41,837 nt of DNA, taken from JAVEDQ01 sp035468175. Its GTDB lineage: Bacteria; Actinomycetota; Actinomycetes; Frankiales; Frankiaceae. Shown here piece by piece: positions 1 through 8,393 of the stretch. The stretch spans positions 1 through 41,837 of the forward strand of contig DATITC010000100.1 in the NCBI GenBank assembly GCA_035468175.1, in the 5' to 3' direction. Every line of letters starts with the position of its first letter. Positions within the stretch are counted from its first letter, which is position 1. A model generated the notes under the pieces. That model ran no database searches and was not told the DNA's origin. It was given only the letters and a program-made list of their open reading frames with translations. Both the position numbers and the translations under genes were made by a program.

Positions 1-978
1 CCGCGCATCGGCTTCGTCCACCGCGGCGCAGAGAAGCTGTTCGAGGTCCGTGACTACCGGCAGATCCTCATGCTGGCCAACCGGCACGACTGGTTGTCCG
101 CGTTCGCCAACGAGCTCGGCATCGCGCTCGCGGTGGAACGGATGATGGGCCTCACCGTCCCTCCGCGTGCCGTGCGGCTCCGCACCGCCCTCGCAGAGAT
201 CAACCGGGCCAGCGCGGGCCTCGCCTTCCTCGGCACCGTCCCCGGCGACGACGGCCGCTCGGTGGTGCGCACCGTCGCCGAGCGGGAGGCCCTGCTCACC
301 GTGCTCGAGGAGGTGACCGGGGGCCGGGTCCACGTCATGTTCAACCGCGTCGGCGGCGTGAAGGAGGACGTGCCGGCCGGCTGGATCGAGCGCACCGTCG
401 CCGTCCTGGACCGGATCGGCGCGGTGTTGCCAGGCCGGACCGCGACCCTCCTCGACGATCCCGCCGTGCGCCGCGCCGCGGGCGTCGGTGTCGTGCCGGC
501 CGCGCTCGTCGGCAGCCACGGGCTGTCCGGCCCGGTGGCCCGCGCCTCCGGCGTCGACCTCGACCTGCGCCGTGACGAGCCCTACCTCGACTACGCCGAC
601 CTCGACATCCCGCGGACGGTCCGGACCGACGGCGACGTGCCCGCTCGGCTGGCCTGTCTCGCCGACGACGTGGCGGGAGCGCTCGGGCTGGCCAGGCACT
701 GCCTGGAGACGTTGCCGGCCGGCCCGATCGCGGTGCGGTTGCCGAAGCTGGTGCGCGCCCCGGAAGGCGAGACCTACGCCTGGACCGAGAACCCGCTCGG
801 CATCACCGGCTACCACCTCGTCTCCCGCGGCGGCACGACGCCGTGGCGCCTCAAGGCGCGCACCGCGTCGTTCGCCACGCTCTCCGCGCTGCCCGATGTG
901 CTTCCCGGGGTCACGCTGCCGGAGCTGCCGATGGTCCTCGCATCGCTGTTCTTCGTCCTCGGCGACGCCGACCGCTGA
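1..978 (+). CDS. NADH-quinone oxidoreductase subunit D-like protein, 3' part (5' end outside window)
   Basis: The frame is open from base 1 and ends at TGA 976-978. The protein matches the 49-kDa/NuoD subunit of respiratory complex I, a membrane-arm-facing subunit that helps form the quinone site. Visible family features are the HRGAEKLFE stretch at the window start, RHDWLSAFANEL, GGVKEDVPAGW, the SGPVARASGVD-LDLRRDEPY block and the C-terminal VLGDADR. The wording (ANRHDWL rather than the usual TPRxDY) is like the second NuoD copy of actinobacteria (NuoD2), not the main 14-gene operon copy. It looks divergent even for that type: the helix normally reading RVLNHLMFLG reads RASAGLAFLG. It ends 2 bp from the converging ABC ATPase gene, and no other nuo gene follows, so it is probably the last gene of a short secondary cluster. 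Family is clear; whether it is functional is not. Confidence 0.85.
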   Translation, partial: PRIGFVHRGAEKLFEVRDYRQILMLANRHDWLSAFANELGIALAVERMMGLTVPPRAVRLRTALAEINRASAGLAFLGTVPGDDGRSVVRTVAEREALLTVLEEVTGGRVHVMFNRVGGVKEDVPAGWIERTVAVLDRIGAVLPGRTATLLDDPAVRRAAGVGVVPAALVGSHGLSGPVARASGVDLDLRRDEPYLDYADLDIPRTVRTDGDVPARLACLADDVAGALGLARHCLETLPAGPIAVRLPKLVRAPEGETYAWTENPLGITGYHLVSRGGTTPWRLKARTASFATLSALPDVLPGVTLPELPMVLASLFFVLGDADR

Positions 979-980
979 TC

Positions 981-2186
981 TCAGCCGTCGACGGAGACCA
1001 CGGGCACATCCGAGGACGCGGCATCCGCGGCGTCGGCGTCGACGGAGCGCCGCAATGCCGCGTGGAGCGAATTGGGCGTCATCGTGCCCACGTAACGCTC
1101 CCCATCGACGATGCCGACCCAGCCTTCGTCGTCCCTGAGTAGAAGCGACAGGGCGTCCTTGAGCGTGCCCGAGACGGACACGGTGCCCGTGGGCGGTCGC
1201 GCGGCCGCAGCAGCGGTGCCGCTCTCGCCGAGCGCGTCAGCGCGGACGTCGCCGAGCAGCCGCCCCCGGTCATCGACGACGACCCCCCGGTGACCCCCGG
1301 CGAGCGCCCGACGAACCTCGGCCATCGTCGCCCCCTGAGGCAGGACGGGCGGATGCTCGAGCTCGTTCAGGTCGATCGGCGTCACGGCCAGCCGCCGTAG
1401 ATCTCGGTCCATCCCGACGAAATCGGCGACGAACGGAGTCGCCGGAGCGCCGAGCATCCGGGCAGGGGTGTCGTACTGCTCCAGCAGGCCGCCCTGACGG
1501 AAGACGGCGACGCGGTCACCGAGGCGGACCGCTTCGTCGATGTCGTGCGTGACGAACAGGATCGTTTTCCGGACTTCCTGCTGCACGCGGAGGAACTCGT
1601 CCTGGAGCCGGGCGCGGGCGATCGGGTCGATAGCCGAGAAGGGCTCGTCCATCAGCAGGACCTCGGGGTCTGCGCCCAACGCCCTGGCCACACCGACCCG
1701 CTGACGCTGGCCGCCGGACAGCTGGCTGGGGTACCGGGGGCCGTACAGCTTCGGATCGAGACCGACGAGTTCGAGGAGTTCGTCTGCTCGCTCGCGCTGC
1801 CGCCGCTTGTCCCATCCGAGCAGCCTGGGCACCGTCGCGACGTTGGCCGCGACGGTGAGATGCGGGAACAGCCCCACCTGCTGGATGACGTAGCCGATGC
1901 GGCGTCGCAGCTGCACCCGGTCGGCCTGCGTCACGTCTTCGCCCTCGAGAAAGATGCGGCCACCGGTCGGCTCGATGAGCCGGTTGACCATCTTGAGAGT
2001 CGTGGTCTTGCCGCAGCCGGAGGGACCGACCAGGCAAACCAGCTCGCCCCGGGGGACCGAGAGGGAAATCTCCTCAACCGCCACGGTCCCGTCCGGGAAC
2101 CGCTTGCTCACCCGATCGAGTGAGATGGCGGGCGTACTCCCCGCCGCGCTGCCTGCGGTGGCGGCGCGTGTAGCGGTAGCGTCCAC
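981..2186 (-). CDS. Osmoprotectant (glycine betaine/choline-type) ABC transporter ATP-binding protein with CBS domains
   Basis: This cytoplasmic ATPase (401 aa) powers the importer encoded by the next genes. It has Walker A GPSGCGKT (about residues 54-61), an LSGGQ signature (156-160), Walker B LLMDEP (177-182) and a C-terminal part (about 260-375) that looks like paired CBS domains, as in ProV/OpuCA/OpuAA proteins where CBS domains sense ionic strength. The GTG start at 2186 is preceded by AGAGG seven bases upstream, and no other in-frame start lies before the core domain. Unusually, the gene runs opposite to its permeases, with only 2 bp between the two start codons. It also abuts the NuoD-like gene tail to tail (2 bp). 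Substrate is inferred from family; carnitine, proline betaine or choline are possible. Confidence 0.93.
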   Translation of the reverse strand: MDATATRAATAGSAAGSTPAISLDRVSKRFPDGTVAVEEISLSVPRGELVCLVGPSGCGKTTTLKMVNRLIEPTGGRIFLEGEDVTQADRVQLRRRIGYVIQQVGLFPHLTVAANVATVPRLLGWDKRRQRERADELLELVGLDPKLYGPRYPSQLSGGQRQRVGVARALGADPEVLLMDEPFSAIDPIARARLQDEFLRVQQEVRKTILFVTHDIDEAVRLGDRVAVFRQGGLLEQYDTPARMLGAPATPFVADFVGMDRDLRRLAVTPIDLNELEHPPVLPQGATMAEVRRALAGGHRGVVVDDRGRLLGDVRADALGESGTAAAAARPPTGTVSVSGTLKDALSLLLRDDEGWVGIVDGERYVGTMTPNSLHAALRRSVDADAADAASSDVPVVSVDG

Positions 2187-2188
2187 CC

Positions 2189-2878
2189 GTGATCCTCTCG
2201 GCGGCTCCGAGCTGTTACAGCCGGAGCGTCAATGCGTGGTTCTGCTCGCAGTACGTGCACGACTACTCAGGCGACATTCAACACGCCTTCATTCAGCACG
2301 TGCGGCTGTCCGTCCTCATCCTGGCGATATCGATCGTCTTGTCATTCCCGCTCGCTCTGCTTGCGCTGCGCAGCCGCCTTATCCGCAGCTCCATCCTGTC
2401 GCTGCTGGGCATCATTTACACGATTCCGTCACTCGCGCTCTTCGTGTTGTTGCAGCCGGTCTTCGGCGTCACCCACTCAACCCCGGTGGTGGTGGCACTG
2501 GTCGGCTACGCCCAGCTGCTCCTGGTGCGCAACGTCCTCGTCGGACTCGAAGAGGTGCCGGAGGAGGTCCTGGAGGCCGCGCGCGGTACCGGCTACGGCC
2601 CGCTACGTCTGCTGCTCGGCGTGCGCATCCCGATAGCGGTGCCGGCGATCCTCGCCGGCATCCGGCTGACCACCGTGTCGACCATTGCGCTGCTCTCCGT
2701 CGGCGGCCTGATCCAGCAGGGCGGGCTGGGTCAGCTGATCCTCGACGGCCAGCAACGCGATATCCGTGCGCAGGTGGTCACCGGCGTGATCATCATTGTG
2801 GCTCTTGCGCTGGTCGCCGACCTGCTGCTGTTGCTGGTGCAGCGGTTGGCCACCCCGTGGGCCCGGGTGCGCACATGA
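2189..2878 (+). CDS. Osmoprotectant ABC transporter permease (OpuCB/ProW type)
   Basis: A 229-aa inner-membrane permease with about five or six hydrophobic helices from residue 38 onward and the ABC coupling (EAA) loop EEVLEAARGTGYGPLRLL near residues 117-135. Proteins of this type pair with a second half-permease and the CBS ATPase. The GTG at 2189 gives the longest form but lacks a clear ribosome-binding site and lies only 2 bp from the divergent ATPase start; an in-frame GTG at 2255 would remove 22 residues of weakly membrane-like sequence and is a reasonable alternative. The next permease follows after 51 bp, so the two are very likely co-transcribed. Confidence 0.92.
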   Translation: MILSAAPSCYSRSVNAWFCSQYVHDYSGDIQHAFIQHVRLSVLILAISIVLSFPLALLALRSRLIRSSILSLLGIIYTIPSLALFVLLQPVFGVTHSTPVVVALVGYAQLLLVRNVLVGLEEVPEEVLEAARGTGYGPLRLLLGVRIPIAVPAILAGIRLTTVSTIALLSVGGLIQQGGLGQLILDGQQRDIRAQVVTGVIIIVALALVADLLLLLVQRLATPWARVRT

Positions 2879-2929
2879 GGCCTGCGCGCTCGACCTCGAC
2901 CCGGCTGATGCGCGAGAGGACCTGATCGC

Positions 2930-3658
2930 GTGGGACTGTTCCGCTCCGCATTGGATTACCTGGGTGCCGCCGGCCACTGGACCGGCTACGACGGCATCCT
3001 GCCGCTGACCCTGTCCCACTTGAAGATCACGTTGATCGCCGTACTGCTGGCCGCCGCGGTGGGGCTCACCCTCGGGATCGCGTTGGGACATGCTCGTCGT
3101 GGCGGCGCGGTCGTCACCGTTCTCGCGAACCTGACCCGGGCGGTGCCGGTCCTCGGCCTGCTGGCCCTGCTCGCGACGAACGGGAGTCTTGGTGTCACGG
3201 CCACCTCGGCGATCCTCGCGCTCGCCGTGTTCGCGATCGCACCGATCCTCACGAACGCCTACACCGGCATGAGCACTGTCGATCCCGAGACACTCGAGGC
3301 TGCGTCGGGGCTCGGCATGTCCGGCCGGCAGGTGCTACTCGGGGTCGAACTACCGCTGGCGCTGCCGTTGCTCGCGGCCGGATTGCGCACGGCCGTGCTC
3401 CAGGTGTTCGCCACGGCGACGATCGCCAGTTTCGTCGGCGCCTCCACCCTGGGCAACCTGATCGCGGACGGGCAGGCCACCTCCAGTTACGACCAGGTGC
3501 TGGCCGGCGCGATCTGTATCGCCGTCATCGCCGTCATCCTCGATCTGCTGCTGGGGGCCGTGCAGGCGTTGGTGACGCCGGGGACCGCCAATCCGCTTCG
3601 GCGTGTCGCCGACCGGCGTGCGGCCGAGCCCGCGGAGGCCACGGCTAAGCTGCCCTGA
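2930..3658 (+). CDS. Osmoprotectant ABC transporter permease (OpuCD type)
   Basis: Second half-permease of the transporter, 242 aa, with several transmembrane helices between residues 25 and 225 and the EAA loop PETLEAASGLGMSGRQVLL near residues 119-137. The GTG start at 2930 has GAGAGGA about nine bases upstream. The C-terminal 20 residues are hydrophilic and charged. It probably forms a heterodimer with the preceding permease; the binding-protein gene follows after 69 bp in the same direction. Confidence 0.92.
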   Translation: MGLFRSALDYLGAAGHWTGYDGILPLTLSHLKITLIAVLLAAAVGLTLGIALGHARRGGAVVTVLANLTRAVPVLGLLALLATNGSLGVTATSAILALAVFAIAPILTNAYTGMSTVDPETLEAASGLGMSGRQVLLGVELPLALPLLAAGLRTAVLQVFATATIASFVGASTLGNLIADGQATSSYDQVLAGAICIAVIAVILDLLLGAVQALVTPGTANPLRRVADRRAAEPAEATAKLP

Positions 3659-3727
3659 CGCGCGGGCCACCGCCCGCCGGACACGCGTGTCGCTCCGGCG
3701 GCACGGGACACAGAAGGCGCGGACCTC

Positions 3728-4711
3728 ATGAATCGTTGGACACCGGCACTCGCGGGTGTGTTGCTCGCGATGCCTTTGGGCCTTGTCGCCTGCGGCGGCA
3801 GCAGCAGCACAAGCGGCGGTAGCGGCGGCGGGACCTCGACGGCGGCCTGCACACCCGTCAAGGGTCAGGACCTGGTTGTCCTCAAGGATGACAAGTCATC
3901 GCAGGCGATCAGCGCCATCGTGCCGATCGTCCGCAAGGAGGTAGCGAAGCCTCCGCTGACCACCGCGTTGAACAACGTGACCAAGTCGCTGACGCAGGAC
4001 AAGCTCGTCGCCCTGAACAAGGCGGTCAGCACCGATAACCAGCGTCCCGAGGACGCCGCCAAGAGCTACGTCCAGTCGAACAACCTCGCGACGGGGCTAT
4101 CCGGGGGCTCCGGCCCGATCACCGTGGCGTCGGCCAACTTCTCGGAGAACCAGGTGCTGGCGAACATCTTCGCCGAGACGCTGAACGCCGCGGGTTACAC
4201 GGCGACGGTGAAGGTTATCGGCGCGCGGGCGCTGTACGAGCCCGCCCTGGAGAGCAACCAGGCGCAGGTCGTGGCCGAGTACGTCAGCAACCTGGTGACC
4301 TTCCTCGCCGACAAGGACAAGACACCGAACATCAAGGCGACCGGCCAGATCGGCCCCTCCATGGAGGCGCTGAACCAACTGCTGGCCAAGCGCCAGCTGG
4401 TGGCGCTCGAGCCGTCGGTCGCAACCGATGAGGTCGCCTTCGCGGTTTCCAGTGGTTCGGCACAGAAGTACGGGCTCAAGACGATCTCCGACGTTGCCGC
4501 GAAGTGCGGTGGCGGTATCACGCTGGGTGGGCCGCCTGAGTGCCACACGCGTTCGGACTGCCAGGGCGCGCTGGAGAGCACCTACGGTCTGAAGATCACC
4601 GGTTTCACGAACCTCGATGAGGACGGGCCGTTCACGCGATCGTCGTTGAAGCAGGGGAAGGTCTTCATGGCCGAGGTCTTCTCCAGCGACCCGGATCTCA
4701 TCAACGGCTGA
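3728..4711 (+). CDS. Osmoprotectant ABC transporter substrate-binding lipoprotein, apparently circularly permuted
   Basis: Lipoprotein of 327 aa: signal peptide with lipobox LVAC (Cys22), then a Ser/Gly linker. Residues 131-327 start with ITVASANFSENQVLANIF and match the first three quarters of OpuCC/OsmF-type glycine betaine/choline binding proteins, ending at GKVFMAEVFSSDPDLING. The segment that normally follows and ends the protein (LVVLKDDK ... IVPIVRK ... DKLVALNKAV ... PEDAAKSYV) is instead at residues 48-115, before the core, joined by a Gly-rich linker (about 123-130). The order is thus C-terminal segment first, consistent with a circular permutation. Cys41, 260, 272 and 278 could form disulphides. 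It delivers substrate to the two permeases just upstream. Start ATG 3728; the ribosome-binding site is weak. Stop is followed by a strong hairpin. Confidence 0.92.
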   Translation: MNRWTPALAGVLLAMPLGLVACGGSSSTSGGSGGGTSTAACTPVKGQDLVVLKDDKSSQAISAIVPIVRKEVAKPPLTTALNNVTKSLTQDKLVALNKAVSTDNQRPEDAAKSYVQSNNLATGLSGGSGPITVASANFSENQVLANIFAETLNAAGYTATVKVIGARALYEPALESNQAQVVAEYVSNLVTFLADKDKTPNIKATGQIGPSMEALNQLLAKRQLVALEPSVATDEVAFAVSSGSAQKYGLKTISDVAAKCGGGITLGGPPECHTRSDCQGALESTYGLKITGFTNLDEDGPFTRSSLKQGKVFMAEVFSSDPDLING

Positions 4712-4720
4712 GAAGCAGCA

Positions 4721-4760
4721 CCCGGCCCCTGCTCCCGTTCTCCGCGGGAGCAGGGCCGGG
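4721..4760 (+). terminator. Strong hairpin terminator after the osmoprotectant transporter genes
   Basis: The arms 4721-4737 and 4745-4760 are complementary over 16 bp (CCCGGCCC...CTCCCG with CGGGAG...GGCCGGG), with one extra C bulged in the left arm and a short TTCTCCG loop. It starts 9 bp after the binding-protein stop. There is no T-run, as is common for actinobacterial terminators. Confidence 0.75.
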
Positions 4761-4776
4761 AACTCACAGATTGCGG

Positions 4777-5328
4777 ATGAATACTCAGCCGGTGGGACGT
4801 CCACCCTTCGGCTCGTCCGTCGGCAGCGTTCGAACGCTCGGGGCCGCCGGGACGGGAGCTGCTGCCGTCGTCGCGCACGTCAGCGGGGGTGCGGCGCTGC
4901 CCTCCCCGGTTCTGCTGGCCGCGGCGGTGACAGCGGTGTGGGCGTTGGCCACGGTGGCGGACCGGCTTCCCGCCCCATGCCGGACCGTCCGCCTCCGGCT
5001 CGCCGCCGCCGTCGCGCTCCAACCCGTTCTGCACGCACTCTTCGATCTGCGCGTCTCCTCCGGGCCACCGACGGCGACGACTGCCCTGATGGTCCTCGCG
5101 CACCTCACCGCGGCCGGAGTGACTGTGTGGTGGCTCGACCGAGGAGCCGCCCGGTTGGTCGCTCTAGCCGGGAGCGTCGTCGGTCGTCTGGCGAGATCGT
5201 CGCCGACGATCATGCCGATCGGCGCGCGCCGGCCGATGTCCGCCCCGTCGCTTCCTCGCCTCGACGGACGCGATCCGCTCGTCGGCCTGCGCCGGCGCGG
5301 CCCTCCGGTAGGCACGGTCCGAATCTGA
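4777..5328 (+). CDS. Small multi-pass membrane protein of unknown function beside copC
   Basis: A 183-aa protein that I do not recognise. It has about four hydrophobic segments (roughly residues 22-40, 45-62, 72-88 and 100-118) and a hydrophilic Arg/Pro-rich C-terminal third. It lies 29 bp before copC in the same direction, after the terminator of the transporter genes, so it probably opens the copper/redox gene run. The ATG at 4777 is chosen; a TTG six bases upstream would add two residues. Neither has a convincing ribosome-binding site. Third-position GC is typical for the region, supporting real coding, but no motif points to a function. Confidence 0.6.
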   Translation: MNTQPVGRPPFGSSVGSVRTLGAAGTGAAAVVAHVSGGAALPSPVLLAAAVTAVWALATVADRLPAPCRTVRLRLAAAVALQPVLHALFDLRVSSGPPTATTALMVLAHLTAAGVTVWWLDRGAARLVALAGSVVGRLARSSPTIMPIGARRPMSAPSLPRLDGRDPLVGLRRRGPPVGTVRI

Positions 5329-5357
5329 CCGTCGCCCACCTCCCGGAAGGGATCCCT

Positions 5358-5921
5358 GTGCTCCGCACGCACGGAGCGCGGTGGCGGCTCGTCCACCCGA
5401 GGTCGGTAGCCCTCGCCGGCCTGCTGTTCCTCGGGCTCTGGTTCGTGCCGTCCGTCGCGTCCGCCCACGCCGTTCTCGTCCGCACCACGCCGTCGGGCAC
5501 CGTCCCCACGACGCCGGACGTCGTTCGGCTCGACTTCGACGAGCCGCCGCGCACCCAGTTCTCGGTGGTGCACGTGACCGGTCCGGACGGCGTTCGCCGG
5601 GACTCCGGACCGGTGGCCGTCCAGGGCTCTGCCGTCGTCGAGTCGTTGACCGGCGCGAGCCCGGCCGGTCTCTACACCGTCGACTGGCGTGTCGTGTCCG
5701 ACGACGGTCACCCGGTCTCCGGTCAGTGGCGCTTCACCGCGACGGCCGCCGCCGACCTCGCGGCCGCGCCGGCGCCGCCCGCTCCGTCGCGCAACGCGAC
5801 CAACAATGGCGGTGCGCATCTCGCACACGCCGGGTTCGCCGTCGCGGTTGCCGCGCTCCTAGGGCTGTCTTTGCTCGGGGAACGCTGGTGGAAGGCCCGC
5901 AAGCGGGTTCGGCCGACGTGA
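5358..5921 (+). CDS. copC: CopC-domain copper-binding protein with C-terminal membrane anchor
   Basis: Exported 187-aa protein: signal peptide ending VASA, leaving His37 as the mature N-terminus (AHAVLV), a CopC beta-sandwich (about 37-130) and one C-terminal helix (about 160-177) followed by basic residues. CopC proteins bind Cu(II) with the N-terminal His and an Asp-x-His pair; the latter is seen as DDGHPVSG (Asp116, His118). No Met-rich Cu(I) site is visible. The GTG at 5358 has GGAAGGGA five bases upstream; longer open frames upstream overlap the previous gene and are not needed. The stop overlaps the start of copD by GTGA, so the two are translationally coupled and CopC probably hands copper to the CopD part. 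Confidence 0.9.
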   Translation: MLRTHGARWRLVHPRSVALAGLLFLGLWFVPSVASAHAVLVRTTPSGTVPTTPDVVRLDFDEPPRTQFSVVHVTGPDGVRRDSGPVAVQGSAVVESLTGASPAGLYTVDWRVVSDDGHPVSGQWRFTATAAADLAAAPAPPAPSRNATNNGGAHLAHAGFAVAVAALLGLSLLGERWWKARKRVRPT

Positions 5922-7918
5922 CCGCCTCGATGGCGGCGGACCGCCGGACGGCCGCCCTCCCGCTCGCCCTGGCGACCGGCCTCGCCGCCGGCGGGACTCT
6001 CACGGCTGGGCTGCTGGTGGGCCGGGCGATCGAGCAACGTCCGAGCGGCGACTTGCCCTATCCGGGCGCCGGAACCGAGTGGGGCCTGCCGGTCGCACGG
6101 TTGCTGTCCGACCTGACCGCGGTCGGAACGCTCGGCTTCCTGGTGCTGGCCGTCGCCCTCCTGCCGGATCGGCGCGGGCTGCTCAGCGGTACCGCGGGGG
6201 CCGCGCTCGTGCGGGCGAGGATCCTTGCGGCGCTCTGGCTCACCGCGCTGGCCGTTCAGTCGGTCCTGAACCTGTCCCTGTCCGCCGCCCAGCCGGTGTC
6301 GCAGATCTTCTCGTTCGCCCTGATCCGGCAGTACCTGACTTCGGTGCTGGAAGGTCAGGTCGCCCTCGCCGGCATGGTCGCCGCCGCCGTCGTGCTCGCC
6401 GCGCCGCCTGTGCGGAAGGTCAACTCCGCCGCGGTGCTGCTCGGCGTCGCCGGGTTGGGCATCCTGTTGCCGCCGCTGCTGACCGGGCACTCGGCCAGCG
6501 CCAGCGGTCACGACCTCGCGATGACCAGCCTCACCGTTCACGTCGGCGCCGCCGCCTTGTGGGTCGGCGGACTGGTAGCCGTCGGTTGGCTCGCGCTGGC
6601 CCGGCGGGACGACCTCGCGGTGGCGCTGCCCCGCTTCTCCAGTCTCGCCCTCGGCTGCTTCGTCGCGGTGCTGATCAGCGGAGCAGTCAACGCGGCCATC
6701 CGGCTCGGCCGCGTCGATGCCCTCTGGCAGGACCGGTACGGCCTGCTCGTCCTCGGCAAGGTGACGTTGCTGCTGGTCCTCGGCGGGTTCGGCTACCGAC
6801 ATCGTCGCCGCACGCTGGTGCCCGCCGCCGACGGGCGACCCACGGCCTTCCTTCGCCTTGCCGCCGTCGAACTCGTGCTGCTGGCGGCGACCGTCGCGCT
6901 GGCGGTCGCGCTTTCCCGGAGTCCGACGCCAGTTGCCCGCGCCGTCCCCGACGTCTCCCCGGCAAAGGCGGCGCTCGGCTACGCGATGCCCGGGCCGGTC
7001 AGCGCCGGACGGTTGCTGGTCGCCGTCCAGCCGCAGCTGGTCTTCCTGCTGCTCGGCGCCGTCGGTGTGCTGCTCTACGCCCGGGCCGTTCGCCGGCTCC
7101 GGTCTGGCGGCGCCGCCTGGTCCCGCGGCCGGAGCGCCGCCTGGTACGGCGGTCTCGCGGTCGTCGCCTTGGCCACTCAGAGTGGGCTCAGCCGCTACGG
7201 CGGGGTTCTGTTCAGCGTGCACATGGCCCAGCACCTGCTGCTCACGGTGGTCGCGCCGCCGCTGCTAGCGCTTGGCGCCCCCGCGACGCTGGCCTTGCGC
7301 GTCCTGCCGGTCACCGGTGCCGGGTACCGCAGCGCTCGCGGATGGCTCGTGGCGGGGATCCGCAGCCCGCTGATCCGGGTCCTCAGCGCGCCGGCGGTCG
7401 CGCTCGGGCTCGTGGTCGTCGGCACCTTCGGCGTCTCCTTCTCCGGCGTGTTCGACACGCTGATGCGTCAGCACGCCGGGCACCTGCTGATGGAGCTGTT
7501 CTTCCTCGCCGCAGGCTGCCTGCTGTTCTGGCCGCTGCTGAGCCCCGACCCGTTGCCGACCCGGCCGGGACCGAGGGTCCGGCTGCTGATCGTCGCATTG
7601 ACGATCCCGTTCCAGGCTGCCGTGGGCCTTGCGATCCTGGCGAGCAACCGGGTGCTGGCCGCAGACTGGTTCGGCGGACTGGGTCGGCCCTGGGGGTCCA
7701 GCCTGGCCGCCGATCAGCACACCGCCGGCGTCGTCGCGCTCGTTCTGGGGGTGGCCGCGACGGTCCTGGTCACGGGAGCCGTCGTTTTCGACGAGTGGCG
7801 CAACCGCCGAGCCGGGTCCGATCCGGCTCGGCGTGGTCGAACCGACATGACTTCGCAGGAAAGGAGTCCCAATGTCCCCGATCGATCAGCGGTCCCATCC
7901 CGACCCGGCCCGCCCTGA
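5918..7918 (+). CDS. CopD-CtaG fusion: copper transport / cytochrome c oxidase assembly membrane protein
   Basis: A 666-aa polytopic membrane protein with two recognisable halves. Residues about 1-330 look like CopD (copper uptake partner of CopC), with the HSASASGHD and LTVHVGAAALWVGGLVA stretches. Residues about 370-640 look like the caa3-type CtaG assembly factor, with conserved His motifs HMAQHLLLTVVAPPLLALGAP, LMRQHAGHLLMELFF and ADQHTAG. Fusions of this kind are known in actinobacteria. The GTG at 5918 overlaps the copC stop; ATG 5930 is an alternative four codons later. The last 16 codons overlap the next gene's start (7872). Likely role: copper delivery across the membrane to cytochrome oxidase or another cuproenzyme. 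Confidence 0.9.
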   Translation: MTASMAADRRTAALPLALATGLAAGGTLTAGLLVGRAIEQRPSGDLPYPGAGTEWGLPVARLLSDLTAVGTLGFLVLAVALLPDRRGLLSGTAGAALVRARILAALWLTALAVQSVLNLSLSAAQPVSQIFSFALIRQYLTSVLEGQVALAGMVAAAVVLAAPPVRKVNSAAVLLGVAGLGILLPPLLTGHSASASGHDLAMTSLTVHVGAAALWVGGLVAVGWLALARRDDLAVALPRFSSLALGCFVAVLISGAVNAAIRLGRVDALWQDRYGLLVLGKVTLLLVLGGFGYRHRRRTLVPAADGRPTAFLRLAAVELVLLAATVALAVALSRSPTPVARAVPDVSPAKAALGYAMPGPVSAGRLLVAVQPQLVFLLLGAVGVLLYARAVRRLRSGGAAWSRGRSAAWYGGLAVVALATQSGLSRYGGVLFSVHMAQHLLLTVVAPPLLALGAPATLALRVLPVTGAGYRSARGWLVAGIRSPLIRVLSAPAVALGLVVVGTFGVSFSGVFDTLMRQHAGHLLMELFFLAAGCLLFWPLLSPDPLPTRPGPRVRLLIVALTIPFQAAVGLAILASNRVLAADWFGGLGRPWGSSLAADQHTAGVVALVLGVAATVLVTGAVVFDEWRNRRAGSDPARRGRTDMTSQERSPNVPDRSAVPSRPGPP

Positions 7919-8393
7919 CCCGGTGCCCACGAGGCAGCACTCCTGGCGGCCCTGGGTGTCGACGGTCGCGCGGGTCGCCCTCGCCGCCGTGTTCGGCGTC
8001 GCCTCCCTGGCCAAGATCGGCAACACCGAGGCGATGGTGCGGGCGGTCCGCGCCTACCAGATCCTCCCTGAATCAGCGGTGCGTCCCGTCGCCTACGCGC
8101 TTCCGTACCTCGAACTCGCCGTCGCGGTGCTGCTGCTGATCGGCGTCGGGACCCGCCTCGTCGCCGCCGTCGCCGCGGTCATGCTCGTGCTCTTCATCGC
8201 CGCGGTGTCCTCGGCCGGACTCCGCGGTCTACGCATCGACTGCGGCTGCTTCGGCAGCGGAGGCGTCGTCGTGCACACGCATTACCTTCAGGAAATCGCC
8301 CGCGACCTCGGCTTCCTGCTGCTGGCCGCTTGGCTGCTCGTCTACCCCGTCTCCCGACTTTCCGTCGACGAGCTGATCAGCGAGGACATCTGA
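7872..8393 (+). CDS. MauE/DoxX-type redox-associated membrane protein
   Basis: A 173-aa membrane protein with four predicted helices (about 30-50, 75-95, 97-118 and 145-162) and the motif IDCGCFG between helices 3 and 4. This arrangement is that of MauE/DoxX-like proteins, thought to act as membrane redox partners for thioredoxin-fold proteins. The ATG at 7872 has AGGAAAGGAG just upstream, so the 47-bp overlap with the preceding gene is credible. Its stop shares one base with the start of the next gene, a CPVC thioredoxin-fold protein, which supports a functional pair. Confidence 0.85.
   Translation: MSPIDQRSHPDPARPDPVPTRQHSWRPWVSTVARVALAAVFGVASLAKIGNTEAMVRAVRAYQILPESAVRPVAYALPYLELAVAVLLLIGVGTRLVAAVAAVMLVLFIAAVSSAGLRGLRIDCGCFGSGGVVVHTHYLQEIARDLGFLLLAAWLLVYPVSRLSVDELISEDI

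Noticed and set aside
5381..5917. 179-codon upstream extension of the copD frame
   Set aside because: It is copC read in another frame; the translation is Arg-rich and the GTG at 5918 overlaps the copC stop in the pattern used elsewhere.
4785..7234. Long antisense frames opposite copC and copD
   Set aside because: The sense strand encodes clear CopC, CopD and CtaG domains; the antisense translations are Arg/Gly/Gln-rich and typical of GC-skew artefacts.
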